From contig JAXLUR010000013.1 in assembly GCA_046329435.1 (NCBI GenBank), positions 53,354 through 117,353 of the forward strand: a DNA stretch of 64,000 nucleotides, read 5' to 3'. The DNA comes from M3007 sp046329435 (GTDB taxonomy: Bacteria; Bacteroidota; Bacteroidia; Chitinophagales; Saprospiraceae). A program made the position numbers and the translations under genes. Position 1 is the first letter of the stretch; each line of letters starts with the position of its first letter. Below are positions 53,240 to 62,991 of this stretch, piece after piece. The notes beneath the pieces were generated by a model. The model did not search any database and was not told the DNA's origin. It saw nothing but the letters and a program-made list of their open reading frames with translations.

Positions 53240-53803
53240 TCAGCTGTTTTTCCATTTAATGTTGCAGCCGCCGGAAGGGCGCTGCGGGTCGGGCGCGGGC
53301 CGGCCGGCCAGTACGGCATCGAGCGCGGCGCGGAGGTCTTCGCCGGTAGGCGGCACCGGGTTGCGTTTAGGGCGGCTGGCGTCCATCTGGCCGCGGTAAA
53401 ACAGGCGCAGATTGCCGTCGAACACATAAAAATCGGGCGTACAGGCAGCATCGTAAGCGCGGGCCACTTCCTGCGATTCGTCGTAAAGGTAGGGAAAGCT
53501 GTACCCTGCTTCACGCGCATGGACGGCCATTTTATCCGGCGCATCATCGGGATACGCCTCCGCGTCGTTGCTGCTGATGCCGACAAACGAAACGCCCAGG
53601 GCGCCATATTCGGCCACAATGCGCACGATTTCGGGATTGACATGTACCACATAGGGGCAATGATTGCACAAAAACATCACGACCGTAGCTTTTTCGGAAG
53701 CCAGCTGGCTCAACGAGAGCGGTTTTCCGCTGACGGTGTCGGGAAGCGTAAAATCCGGGGCCCTGGTGCCCAGCGGAAGCATGTTTGATTCGGTGTATGC
53801 CAT
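53240..53803 (-). CDS. Thioredoxin-like redoxin (AhpC/TSA family) with CNHC active site
   Basis: A 187-residue cytoplasmic protein. LGTRAPDFTLPDTVSGKPLSL is the peroxiredoxin/redoxin start, and the active site CNHC (Cys46, Cys49) in VVMFLCNHCPYVVHV gives the thioredoxin-type pair. FVGISSNDAEAYPDDAPDKM and the cis-proline TPDFYVFD follow. This subgroup is common in Bacteroidota but its substrate is unknown. A small tail of GGCNIKWKN adds another Cys. Lies upstream of nadC on the same strand, 45 bp apart. Confidence 0.88.
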   Translation of the reverse strand: MAYTESNMLPLGTRAPDFTLPDTVSGKPLSLSQLASEKATVVMFLCNHCPYVVHVNPEIVRIVAEYGALGVSFVGISSNDAEAYPDDAPDKMAVHAREAGYSFPYLYDESQEVARAYDAACTPDFYVFDGNLRLFYRGQMDASRPKRNPVPPTGEDLRAALDAVLAGRPAPDPQRPSGGCNIKWKNS

Positions 53804-53836
53804 ATCAGGTTGCCGGTTTGGCGTAAGGGAATTTGG

Positions 53837-54604
53837 TTACCTGCATGCGGTATTGATACCGGCAGCATAGGTTTCCACGATGTGAAGGCCGGGCGCCAGT
53901 TCGGCGCCGGAAAAACCGGAGATCATTGTATCGTTGACGAGGTTCAGGTATTGTTGCAAAAAAGGCTGTGAAAGCCGCATATAGGACCAATGCCATTTCT
54001 CTTCATGGTAGCCGGCGCGGTGGGGGTCGGTAAGGGGCGTGTAAGGCTGGCAAAAGCCGTATTCATGCGCGTGTTCGGCCAGCCAGTCGTACACTTTTTT
54101 ATGAGCGCCCTTGCCTTCGAAAGACGGGTTGTTCAGGTCGTTGAGGTCGATGTCGGTGCCCCAGTGATGCCTCGACACGCCCGGCATGGCAGAGTATTCC
54201 AGAATGCGAAGCGCGCGTTTTTCCGGGTCGGGTGTTTCGGCGGCAAAACGCGTCCACTTGCCTTCCCAAATGCCTTTTTGTTGTTCGAAAGTACGAGTGG
54301 AGGAAATGATTTTCAGGGTGATGCCCTCTTTTTGGGCAGCTTTCCACATGCGTTCGAAGGCCGCAAAAGCCTCCTCCCGAAGCATCATTCCCGCCTTGTC
54401 GGTGTACGGCCGCCCGACCCTGACGAAATCGGGGCGTGCGGCAGGGTCGAATTTTCCCGTCAGGTAATCGAGGTCGACGGGCGGAACGGTGTCGCGACCG
54501 GCCGCGGGCACAATCGGCGCCTGCGCAGCAGCGGGGCCCGGCGCATTCTGGCAGGCCAGCACAGCCAGGGTGGCCAGAAACAGGAAGAAAAAAAGGTGTT
54601 TCAT
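53837..54604 (-). CDS. M15 family D,D-carboxypeptidase-like lipoprotein (VanY type)
   Basis: A 255-residue lipoprotein (lipobox LAVLAC, Cys near 18). The M15B zinc site is present: SRHHWGTDIDLND (near 142-154) supplies His and Asp, and EKWHWSY (near 200-206) supplies the second His. Family enzymes cut the terminal D-Ala from peptidoglycan peptides. Its ATG overlaps the stop of the thioredoxin gene by four bases, so the two are translationally coupled, an odd functional pair. Confidence 0.9.
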   Translation of the reverse strand: MKHLFFFLFLATLAVLACQNAPGPAAAQAPIVPAAGRDTVPPVDLDYLTGKFDPAARPDFVRVGRPYTDKAGMMLREEAFAAFERMWKAAQKEGITLKIISSTRTFEQQKGIWEGKWTRFAAETPDPEKRALRILEYSAMPGVSRHHWGTDIDLNDLNNPSFEGKGAHKKVYDWLAEHAHEYGFCQPYTPLTDPHRAGYHEEKWHWSYMRLSQPFLQQYLNLVNDTMISGFSGAELAPGLHIVETYAAGINTACR

Positions 54605-54900
54605 CGGGCGGTTTCAATCACTTTTTTCAAAGCCTCTTTGGTCAGGACGCCCGGCTGGCGCCAGAGTTCCTGCCCGTTGCGGAAAAGCATGAAGGTGGGC
54701 ACGCCCATCACTTTCATGCCCGCTGCCAGATCGATGTTTTTGTCCACATCGATCTTGATGATCCGGATATCGTCGCCTAATTCGGCCTTCAAATCGTCGA
54801 GCACAGGAGCCATTGCCATACAGGGGCCGCACCAGGTGGCGAAAAAGTCGATCAAAACAGGGGTGTCGGAGTCGATCAGTTGGGAAAAAGAAGATTTCAT
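54601..54900 (-). CDS. trxA: Thioredoxin
   Basis: A 99-residue thioredoxin with active site WCGPC (Cys24, Cys27), the expected FFATWCGPC-MAMAPVLDDL context, the cis-proline GVPTFMLFRNG and the final helix LKKVIETA. ATG 54900 (MKSSFSQLI) is chosen; the longer frame upstream overlaps the promoter region. It reduces disulfides in the cytoplasm. Its stop TGA overlaps the start of the M15 peptidase gene. Confidence 0.93.
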   Translation of the reverse strand: MKSSFSQLIDSDTPVLIDFFATWCGPCMAMAPVLDDLKAELGDDIRIIKIDVDKNIDLAAGMKVMGVPTFMLFRNGQELWRQPGVLTKEALKKVIETAR

Positions 54901-55029
54901 GTTCAATATTCGTCGGACAAAGATAGGCTGAATGCCCGCAATACCGGCAAAATCAGCGGCAGGGTGACAAAACAATATTGAACACTGCGTAGTTTTGGAG
55001 GCATTTTTCATTCTTCAAAATCTGCCAAT

Positions 55030-55410
55030 ATGAAATCACTGTCGTGGATTCTGCGCCTGCTCGTGGCGGGCATTCTTCTGCAAACCCTCTATTTCAAGTT
55101 TTCCGGCGCGCCCGAAAGCCGGTACATTTTCAGCGCGCTCGGCGCCGAGCCCTGGGGCCGCATTGCGTCGGGGGTGGCAGAACTCGTAGCGGCAGTGTTG
55201 CTCCTGATACCGGCTACCGCGGGTATCGGCGCGGTATTATCGCTCGGTATCATCAGCGGGGCCATCGGGGCGCACCTGACCCGACTGGGCATCGAGGTCG
55301 AGGGCGATGGCGGGCTGCTGTTTTACCTGGCAGTGGCGGTATTTGTCGGAAGCCTGGCAATTGCCTGGTTGCACCGGCGGGAAATTCCGCTGGTGAAAGC
55401 CTGGTTTTGA
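55030..55410 (+). CDS. DoxX-like membrane protein
   Basis: A 126-residue protein with four membrane helices (about 5-22, 44-64, 68-86, 96-114). LRLLVAGILLQTLYFKFSGAPES and AELVAAVLLLIPATAGIGAVL match the DoxX/MauE-like fold. Family members take part in redox or thiosulfate metabolism in some species, but most have no known function. It is divergent from trxA with 129 bp between, where a shared redox theme is possible. Confidence 0.82.
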   Translation: MKSLSWILRLLVAGILLQTLYFKFSGAPESRYIFSALGAEPWGRIASGVAELVAAVLLLIPATAGIGAVLSLGIISGAIGAHLTRLGIEVEGDGGLLFYLAVAVFVGSLAIAWLHRREIPLVKAWF

Positions 55411-55510
55411 GGCAATAGCGGTTTTGAGTTGGCCGGACCGGCATTTGATCGAAAAAGCGGACGGGCAAGCGCCCAAGGGGTGATTTTTGACCAAAACAAA
55501 AATTACCGCT

Positions 55511-55966
55511 ATGAAAATCGTCCGCTTTGCCCTGTTTTTCCTGTCTGTTTTCTGCTTTCAGCCTGCTTTTTCCCAAAATCAAAATGATGAAAAAGCCATC
55601 AAAAACGTGATCAACCAGTTTTTTGAAGGCATGGAACGGGGCGATACTGCACTGATCCGCCGTACCTGCACGGCCGCTCCCGTTCTGCAAAGCTATATGG
55701 CCGACCGCAACGGCGAACTGATGGTCTTTACCGAAGACTTCGGCGAGTTCCTGAGCGTGGTGGGCGCGCCGACAAAAGACAAGTACCGCGAAGTGATTGA
55801 GTTTGAAGCAATTCACATTGAAAAATCGCTGGCCAGCGTCTGGACGCCCTACAAGTTCTACCTCAACGGCAAGGTGTCGCACACCGGCACCAATTCTTTC
55901 CAGCTGATCAAAACCGCCGATGGCTGGAAAATCCAGTACATCATCGACACCCGCCGCCGGCAGTAG
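55511..55966 (+). CDS. Exported NTF2-like (lumazine-binding/SnoaL) protein
   Basis: A 151-residue protein with signal peptide (IVRFALFFLSVFCFQPAFS). The NTF2-like fold is shown by DEKAIKNVINQFFEGMERGDTALI, then ...FLSVVGAPTKDKYREVIEFE..., and the last strands SHTGTNSFQLIKTADGWKIQYIIDTRR. This type is common in Bacteroidota with unknown ligand. ATG 55511 gives a clean signal peptide. Repeat copy B starts 1 bp after the stop codon. Confidence 0.83.
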   Translation: MKIVRFALFFLSVFCFQPAFSQNQNDEKAIKNVINQFFEGMERGDTALIRRTCTAAPVLQSYMADRNGELMVFTEDFGEFLSVVGAPTKDKYREVIEFEAIHIEKSLASVWTPYKFYLNGKVSHTGTNSFQLIKTADGWKIQYIIDTRRRQ

Positions 55967-55967
55967 C

Positions 55968-56120
55968 GGCTGCCTCCCTGATTGTTTTCCCGCAGATAGG
56001 GCTGATCGTCGCCGGATATGACGCAGGTTTTTGGAATCCCTACCGGCTTCACCCCGTTTTTGGCAACAACCAAACATTCATTGGCTGGCCACAAGCAAAA
56101 GCGGCGAATGAGCCAACCTC
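55968..56120 (-). repeat. MITE-like element (copy B, inverted relative to copy A)
   Basis: This segment carries the blocks of copy A in opposite orientation: GGCTGCCTC, TTGTTTTCCCGCAGATAG, ATGACGCAG, CCCCGTTTTT, CAAACATTCATTGGCTGGCC and AAAAGCGGC-GAATGAG. The terminal repeats are more worn than in copy A. It has no ORF and lies directly after the NTF2-like gene stop at 55966. Confidence 0.75.
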
Positions 56121-56151
56121 GACATGGCAGGTCAAAATTTTCCGTTCAATA

Positions 56152-56183
56152 TTTGGTTTATAAAATAAACCAGTCTATTTTTG
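56152..56183 (+). promoter_or_regulatory. Promoter with palindromic operator
   Basis: TTTG (56152-56155), a 20-bp spacer and TATTTTTG (56176-56183) make a full Bacteroidota promoter. Inside the spacer lies a perfect 17-bp palindrome, GGTTTAT AAA ATAAACC (56155-56171). A repressor bound here would block RNA polymerase. The second gene of the operon encodes a small winged-helix protein, the obvious candidate. Confidence 0.82.
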
Positions 56184-56218
56184 TGACGAGTTACAAAAAC
56201 AAACTCCCTTTTATTGAC

Positions 56219-56815
56219 ATGGAAAACGAAGAAAAAGTGCTCAACCCGCAAGAAAGCCTGCGCATCATCCGCGAAACGATCGATCTGGCCAAAAACAGCA
56301 TCCGGGAAGACGGCTTCCACTTTTTGCTTTGGGGCTGGCTGGTCGTAGGAGCCAGCAGTGCCAATTACTATTTCTCGGTCATAGCAGGCTGGCCGCCGGA
56401 AAAAGCGGCCCTGATCTGGTTGTGCATGGTGGTCGTGGGCGTTCCTGCTGCATTTATTTACGAATGGCGGCGGGAGCGCCAGGAGAAAACAGAAAACGTG
56501 GTGAGAGACTGGTACGGTAAAGTCTGGCAGGCATTCGGAATTTCGCTTATTCTGATCATCTTTCTGGCGGCATACAACAATGCTTCCCCCATACCGAACA
56601 TCCTTGTGCTGGTGGGCTTTGCCTTGTTCGTTTCCGGCGCTATCCTGCGTTTTCGCCCCTTGTACTTCGGCGCAATCGCTATGTGGGTTGCCGCTGTTGT
56701 CTGCCGGCAGCTCAGCCCCGAGCAACAGTTGTTGGCGCAGGCTGCCGCTACAGCCCTGGGCTATCTGGTGCCTGGCTATATGCTCAACCAAAAAACGCGG
56801 ACAAAGCATGCCTAA
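56219..56815 (+). CDS. Membrane protein of a regulator-linked pair
   Basis: A 198-residue protein with a short charged start (MENEEKVLNPQESLRIIRETIDLAKNSI) and about five membrane helices (roughly 33-52, 60-80, 105-122, 127-145, 150-175). The N-terminal helix plus membrane domain resembles Bacteroidota proteins that are always found next to a winged-helix regulator. Function unknown. It overlaps the next gene by 8 bp and is led by the palindrome-bearing promoter at 56152-56183. ATG 56219 fits a leader of about 30 nt. Confidence 0.78.
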   Translation: MENEEKVLNPQESLRIIRETIDLAKNSIREDGFHFLLWGWLVVGASSANYYFSVIAGWPPEKAALIWLCMVVVGVPAAFIYEWRRERQEKTENVVRDWYGKVWQAFGISLILIIFLAAYNNASPIPNILVLVGFALFVSGAILRFRPLYFGAIAMWVAAVVCRQLSPEQQLLAQAAATALGYLVPGYMLNQKTRTKHA

Positions 56816-57086
56816 AGATCTGGATCCACTCTTTCTATCACAATTGCGGCTGGCCATCATGTCGCACCTGATGGTCATGCGGGAGGCCGAGTTCAATGCG
56901 ATAAAAACACACACTGGCGCCACTGCAGGCAATTTGAGCGCCCAGATTGCCAAATTGCAGGAAGCTGGATACATCGATGTTGTAAAAACCTACAAGGGGA
57001 ATTACCCGCTTACCGTCTGCAAACTGACACCGGCCGGAGTTGCGGCCTTCGAAGCCTTTTACGAAAACCTGAAAACGTATTTTTAG
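56808..57086 (+). CDS. Winged-helix transcriptional regulator
   Basis: A 92-residue cytoplasmic protein built only of a winged-helix DNA-binding domain (DPLFLSQLRLAIMSHLM, EFNAIKTHTGATAGNLSAQIAKLQEAGYIDVVKTYKGNYP, LTPAGVAAFEAFYENL). It resembles the ArsR/MarR-like 'transcriptional regulator' family of Bacteroidota. It starts within the end of the membrane-protein gene and is most likely an autorepressor acting on the palindrome at 56155-56171. Confidence 0.88.
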   Translation: MPKDLDPLFLSQLRLAIMSHLMVMREAEFNAIKTHTGATAGNLSAQIAKLQEAGYIDVVKTYKGNYPLTVCKLTPAGVAAFEAFYENLKTYF

Positions 57087-57094
57087 GGCCGGCG

Positions 57095-58078
57095 TTACAG
57101 GAGGCCCTCCCTGACCAGATCGTGCAGGTGCACCATGCCCAGGTAGCGGTCGCCGTCCATGACCACCAGTTGGGTGATCGAATGCTGGCGGAGCACGGTC
57201 AGCGCATCCACCGCGAGCGCATCAGGGTCTATCGTTTTCGGGTGCGCCGACAGTACGTCTGTCGCGCGGAGTGTCGCCAGGTTGAGGGCGGGCCGCGCCA
57301 GCATTCGGCGCAGGTCGCCGTCGGTAATGATCCCGAGCAGATTTTGCTGCGCATCCAGCACGGCAGTAGCGCCAAGGCGGCGGGAAGATATTTCGTGCAG
57401 GATTTCGGACAAGCCGGCATCGGGCCCTACCGCCGGCCTTTCGTGCAGCGGGTAGAGGTCGCGGACCCTCAGATAAAGTTGTTTTCCGAGCGCCCCTCCG
57501 GGGTGAAATTTGGCAAAATCCTGAGCGGTAAAGCCCCTGACGGCAATCAGCGCGGTGGCCAGGGCATCGCCAAGGGCCATTTGGGCGGTCGTGCTGGCGG
57601 TGGGCGCCAGGTTGTTGGGGTCGGCTTCCTGCGCCACAGGCGTGATGAGGACGAAGTCGGCCTGTGTAGCCAGTGTGGACTGGCGGTTGGCCGTCATGGC
57701 GATCAGCGGATTGCCGAAGTTTTTGAGCAGGGGCACGAGCACCCTGATCTCGGGCGTTTCGCCGCTTTTTGAAATACACAGCACAAAATCGGCCGGCTGG
57801 ATCATGCCCAGATCGCCGTGGATCGCATCGGCAGCATGCAAAAAAAGCGCGGGCTGGCCAGTGGAATTGAGCGTTGCAGCGATTTTTTGCGCCACTACGG
57901 CGCTCTTGCCAATGCCCGTGATTACCAGTCTTCCTTTTGAACGTACCAAGGCTTCCACGCAGGTTTCGAAATCAGGCGTCTGGTCGAGGCTGTCGGCAAG
58001 CGCCAGCAGCGTTTCGGCTTCAATACGAATGGTTTGGCAAGCCGTGTCGAGGATCGGGGAACTTTTCTTATGTAACAA
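57095..58078 (-). CDS. kdsD: Arabinose-5-phosphate isomerase (KdsD/GutQ/KpsF family)
   Basis: A 327-residue cytoplasmic enzyme that converts ribulose-5-phosphate to arabinose-5-phosphate, the first step to the Kdo sugar of LPS. The SIS domain (about 25-170) has GRLVITGIGKSAVVAQKIAATLNSTGQPALFLHAADAIHGDLG and CISKSGETPEI. A CBS pair (about 205-325) is at the end. Family length is normal. The only start codon that fits is TTG 58078; no ATG lies near. It faces the leaderless-type promoter at 58086-58116. Links to LptC by the shared LPS pathway. Confidence 0.92.
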   Translation of the reverse strand: MLHKKSSPILDTACQTIRIEAETLLALADSLDQTPDFETCVEALVRSKGRLVITGIGKSAVVAQKIAATLNSTGQPALFLHAADAIHGDLGMIQPADFVLCISKSGETPEIRVLVPLLKNFGNPLIAMTANRQSTLATQADFVLITPVAQEADPNNLAPTASTTAQMALGDALATALIAVRGFTAQDFAKFHPGGALGKQLYLRVRDLYPLHERPAVGPDAGLSEILHEISSRRLGATAVLDAQQNLLGIITDGDLRRMLARPALNLATLRATDVLSAHPKTIDPDALAVDALTVLRQHSITQLVVMDGDRYLGMVHLHDLVREGLL

Positions 58079-58085
58079 GAATGGC

Positions 58086-58116
58086 CAAATTTAATTCTGA
58101 AATTAAAAAAGATCAA
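58086..58116 (-). promoter_or_regulatory. Promoter of kdsD, next to its TTG start
   Basis: On the minus strand TTG (58116-58114), a 20-bp spacer and TAAATTTG (58093-58086) fit the Bacteroidota consensus. The -7 box ends 7 bp before the TTG start at 58078, so the transcript would begin at or just next to the start codon. A 7-bp inverted repeat TTTAATT / AATTAAA overlaps the spacer. Confidence 0.65.
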
Positions 58117-58204
58117 GACGCCTGCCCAAACATTCGCCCGATCGTCATACAGTTTTGACAAAAAATGCGTAAAAAATTCACCTGTATTTCAGAGACATTT
58201 TTAC

Positions 58205-58256
58205 TATCTTTGGCGGCTTTTTTAAAAAGGGCCCCGCAAAAGTCGGGGCTTTTTGT
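58205..58256 (+). ncRNA. Promoter directly followed by a terminator, short RNA or attenuator unit
   Basis: TATCTTTG (58205-58212) is an exact -7 box. Within about 15 bp follows an intrinsic terminator: stem GCCCCG/CGGGGC, extended by G-T and A-T pairs, and a T run ending at 58254. No coding gene ends here. Either a 35-40 nt RNA is made, or recQ transcription (ATG 58487) is attenuated. Confidence 0.5.
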
Positions 58257-58486
58257 ATAAAAGCGGCTTTCCCGGCCGCGGAAATTACCGCGCTTCGAAA
58301 GCGACCTGACGGTGTTTCTCCGCTCGTTTGTCCAAAAAAATACAAATGCATCATGATCGAATATGCATTTTTCCTAACTTCATCGGGCAAACGTGGTTTC
58401 TCCCTGACACCGGCTTTTTGAATCTTTTTTTTCAATTCGTATCCCGCGCTTTATACGGCAAGCGACAAGCGACAGGACCCGCAAAC
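58257..58486. other. Upstream region of recQ
   Basis: With the short transcript unit and the kdsD promoter this completes a 408-bp gap between kdsD and recQ. It is A/T-rich toward 58420-58440 and shows no coding frame that I would accept. A clear promoter for recQ was not found. Confidence 0.35.
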
Positions 58487-60718
<2,232 letters not shown>

Positions 60719-60741
60719 GGCGCCGATTCATGGCTTGAAAC

Positions 60742-60790
60742 ACAAGGGGCCGCGCGGAGCATCCAGGTTCTCCGCGCGGCCTCTTGTATT
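60742..60790. terminator. Bidirectional terminator between recQ and the beta-helix gene
   Basis: An 18-bp stem with one G-T pair (ACAAGGGGCCGCGCGGAG and complement), 10-nt loop, followed by ATTTTAAA. It serves both convergent genes (recQ stop at 60718, minus-strand stop at 60812). Confidence 0.9.
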
Positions 60791-60811
60791 TTAAAGGCTG
60801 GCGTTTTTTAC

Positions 60812-62917
60812 CTACCGCCCCACCACCACCTTGCCCGCCAGGTCACCGCCGGCCTGGAAAATATAAACACCCGGCAGCAACGGCGCGCTGAACGTAATTT
60901 CCGTTTCCTTTCCTGTCCCGGCTATCGCCCCCGATTGCAACACATGTCCCTGTACGTCCAGAAGTCGCCAGCCTGTACCCGACCGGGTACCTCCCGGCAG
61001 GCTTATTCGTACCGTCGCGCCGGCCCCGACCGGATTGGGATAAATCGACAGGGCTTGTTTGGATGGATGCACAAACGACACAGTGCTCGTCGCGCAGGAA
61101 TCCTGCGATTCGAAAGCCCCTATATCCACCACGCCGCCGAAAATCCTCGGCAGCCCGTCCAGATCGGTGACGATGACAAACGTGTCGGCCACCGTGTTGT
61201 TGCCCGCGTTGACCAAGGGGGTGCAGGGCAGCAGGCGAAAATCGTTGTTGAGCGTATCCACAAACAAGGCAATCGTGTCTAAATCGTACCGAAACAGGTT
61301 GTGGTCGCCAAAAGCTTCCATGCCGCCTGGCCCGTAAACATTCTCTGAAATTATCCCCAGTGCAGAGTGATCGATGTGATAATCGTAGTAGGAGGCGGCA
61401 TTGGGAGAAAGCAGGTCTGCATTATAAAACATCACACTTGCCGGCTCCGGGTTCCAAAAAATACAGTTGTTGATATAGCAATCGTTGTAGATTGTATCCG
61501 TCCAGTTGTATTCGGGGTACCAATTCTTTTTAACCAGAAATTCTCCGTTGTCAAAAAAAGTAGAATTGGCAATGTTGGTGCTAATTCTGGACTGTACGGG
61601 AGAGGTAATATTGATCACATGACTGTTCCGCGCAAACAGTGAATTGACGATATTTATTTTTGCGACTTTGGTATATACTCGCAAGAAATCGGGAATCGTC
61701 CAAGGCGGCGAATTATCAAAGGTTTCTATGGCTATCATTTTATCAAATTCAATATTAAGATTATCAGACTCGAGTACAATAACGCCACTAGCCGACTGGA
61801 ATGTACCCAACACTTGAACATTTTGCATCTTAAGGTTTATTTGATCCTCGTCTAACCCTACTATAAAACACGCTCCTCCCGATCCTCCCTTTGCCCAGTT
61901 TTTCGTAAAAACAGAATTTGTTACGCTGCAATCTAATTGTACGCCCGCCAAGCTATACTCTGAAAAATGAATCCCCGCCCCTTCTCCCGCAAAGTTCTCC
62001 GTGAAGCTGCAGGAATCGACCCGGAGGGCAAACGAACCGCCGGGCTGCGAAAAACCCAGGCAACAAATGGCCCCGCCGTTGAGCGGCGTGGAGTCTCGTT
62101 CAAACACACAGCGAACAAAATGCGCCTCGTCGTTCAGTTGGGTCAGGAAAACAGCCCCGCCGTCGCCGCCGTAAGCATAGTTTTTTTTAAACGCGCAATC
62201 GCTCAGCGTAAATGGCTGGTTGTCGGGAGTCGGGCTGCCTTTATACAGGGCGCCCGCGAACACAAAGGCCCGGTTTTCGATAAATTCGCAGTTGCGAAGG
62301 ATCGGATTGACTAAATTGTCAAAACTCCACTTGGCCGAAATGGCCCCGCCCGAACCCGCTGAATTATGCACGAACCGGCAGTTTTGAATAATCGGGCAGG
62401 TATTTTCAACCAAGGGGGAGGCCTGCAACAGCAGCCCGCCGCCCGTCACGTCCCACTCCGTCACCAGGCTGTTGTAGGCATATCCGTCGGCGATGGTAAA
62501 GCCGTCGAGCGCCGTCGTACTGTCGAGTCCTGCCCCCCTGACCACGTGCAGGCTGTTGTCGTTGGCCAGTGCCGGGTTGCCGATATTGCCCGACAAGATC
62601 GTTTCGTTGGCGGTGTAGTTTCGTTCGGCCAGGTTTTGTTCGCCGCCGGCGAAGCCGCCGTACAGTTTCACGCCTTGTTTCAGGTAAAAAGAAGCGGTTC
62701 TGTCCGTTCCGGCCGCGGGGTAATACACGCCCTGCGCTACCCAGATTTGGTCGCCAGAGACGGCTAATTCCAGGCCGAGTTGCAGATCGGGCGTAGCGTT
62801 GGCCCAACTGGAGCCGTCCTGCTGCCCGCCCTGCACGTTGGCATTGACGTAGAGGATGTTTTGAGCGGATAGCCATAAGGGGAAGAGGTATAACAGCGTC
62901 AATATGTTATTTTTCAT
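60812..62917 (-). CDS. Secreted right-handed beta-helix protein with T9SS sorting domain
   Basis: A 701-residue surface protein: signal peptide (MKNNILTLLYLFPLWLSA), then a Pmp-like/choice-of-anchor start (ILYVNANVQGGQQDGSSWANATPDLQLGLELAVSGDQIWVAQGVYYP), then parallel beta-helix coils with GGAI/GGAL/GGAV turns (SGGAISAKW, FAGALYKGS, DGGAVFLTQ, NGGAICCLG) to about 600. The end is a Por sorting domain (LSIYPNPVGAGATVRISLPG, LLPGVYIFQAGGD). Likely role: adhesion or polysaccharide binding. The middle (DNA 61340-61940) is clearly poorer in G/C than its surroundings. Confidence 0.85.
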   Translation of the reverse strand: MKNNILTLLYLFPLWLSAQNILYVNANVQGGQQDGSSWANATPDLQLGLELAVSGDQIWVAQGVYYPAAGTDRTASFYLKQGVKLYGGFAGGEQNLAERNYTANETILSGNIGNPALANDNSLHVVRGAGLDSTTALDGFTIADGYAYNSLVTEWDVTGGGLLLQASPLVENTCPIIQNCRFVHNSAGSGGAISAKWSFDNLVNPILRNCEFIENRAFVFAGALYKGSPTPDNQPFTLSDCAFKKNYAYGGDGGAVFLTQLNDEAHFVRCVFERDSTPLNGGAICCLGFSQPGGSFALRVDSCSFTENFAGEGAGIHFSEYSLAGVQLDCSVTNSVFTKNWAKGGSGGACFIVGLDEDQINLKMQNVQVLGTFQSASGVIVLESDNLNIEFDKMIAIETFDNSPPWTIPDFLRVYTKVAKINIVNSLFARNSHVINITSPVQSRISTNIANSTFFDNGEFLVKKNWYPEYNWTDTIYNDCYINNCIFWNPEPASVMFYNADLLSPNAASYYDYHIDHSALGIISENVYGPGGMEAFGDHNLFRYDLDTIALFVDTLNNDFRLLPCTPLVNAGNNTVADTFVIVTDLDGLPRIFGGVVDIGAFESQDSCATSTVSFVHPSKQALSIYPNPVGAGATVRISLPGGTRSGTGWRLLDVQGHVLQSGAIAGTGKETEITFSAPLLPGVYIFQAGGDLAGKVVVGR

Positions 62918-62991
62918 GGGATGCGGTATTATTTATATCAGAAAAAAGGCTGCAAGGCGGGGTGCCTTACAGCCCTAAACAATCGGAGAAA

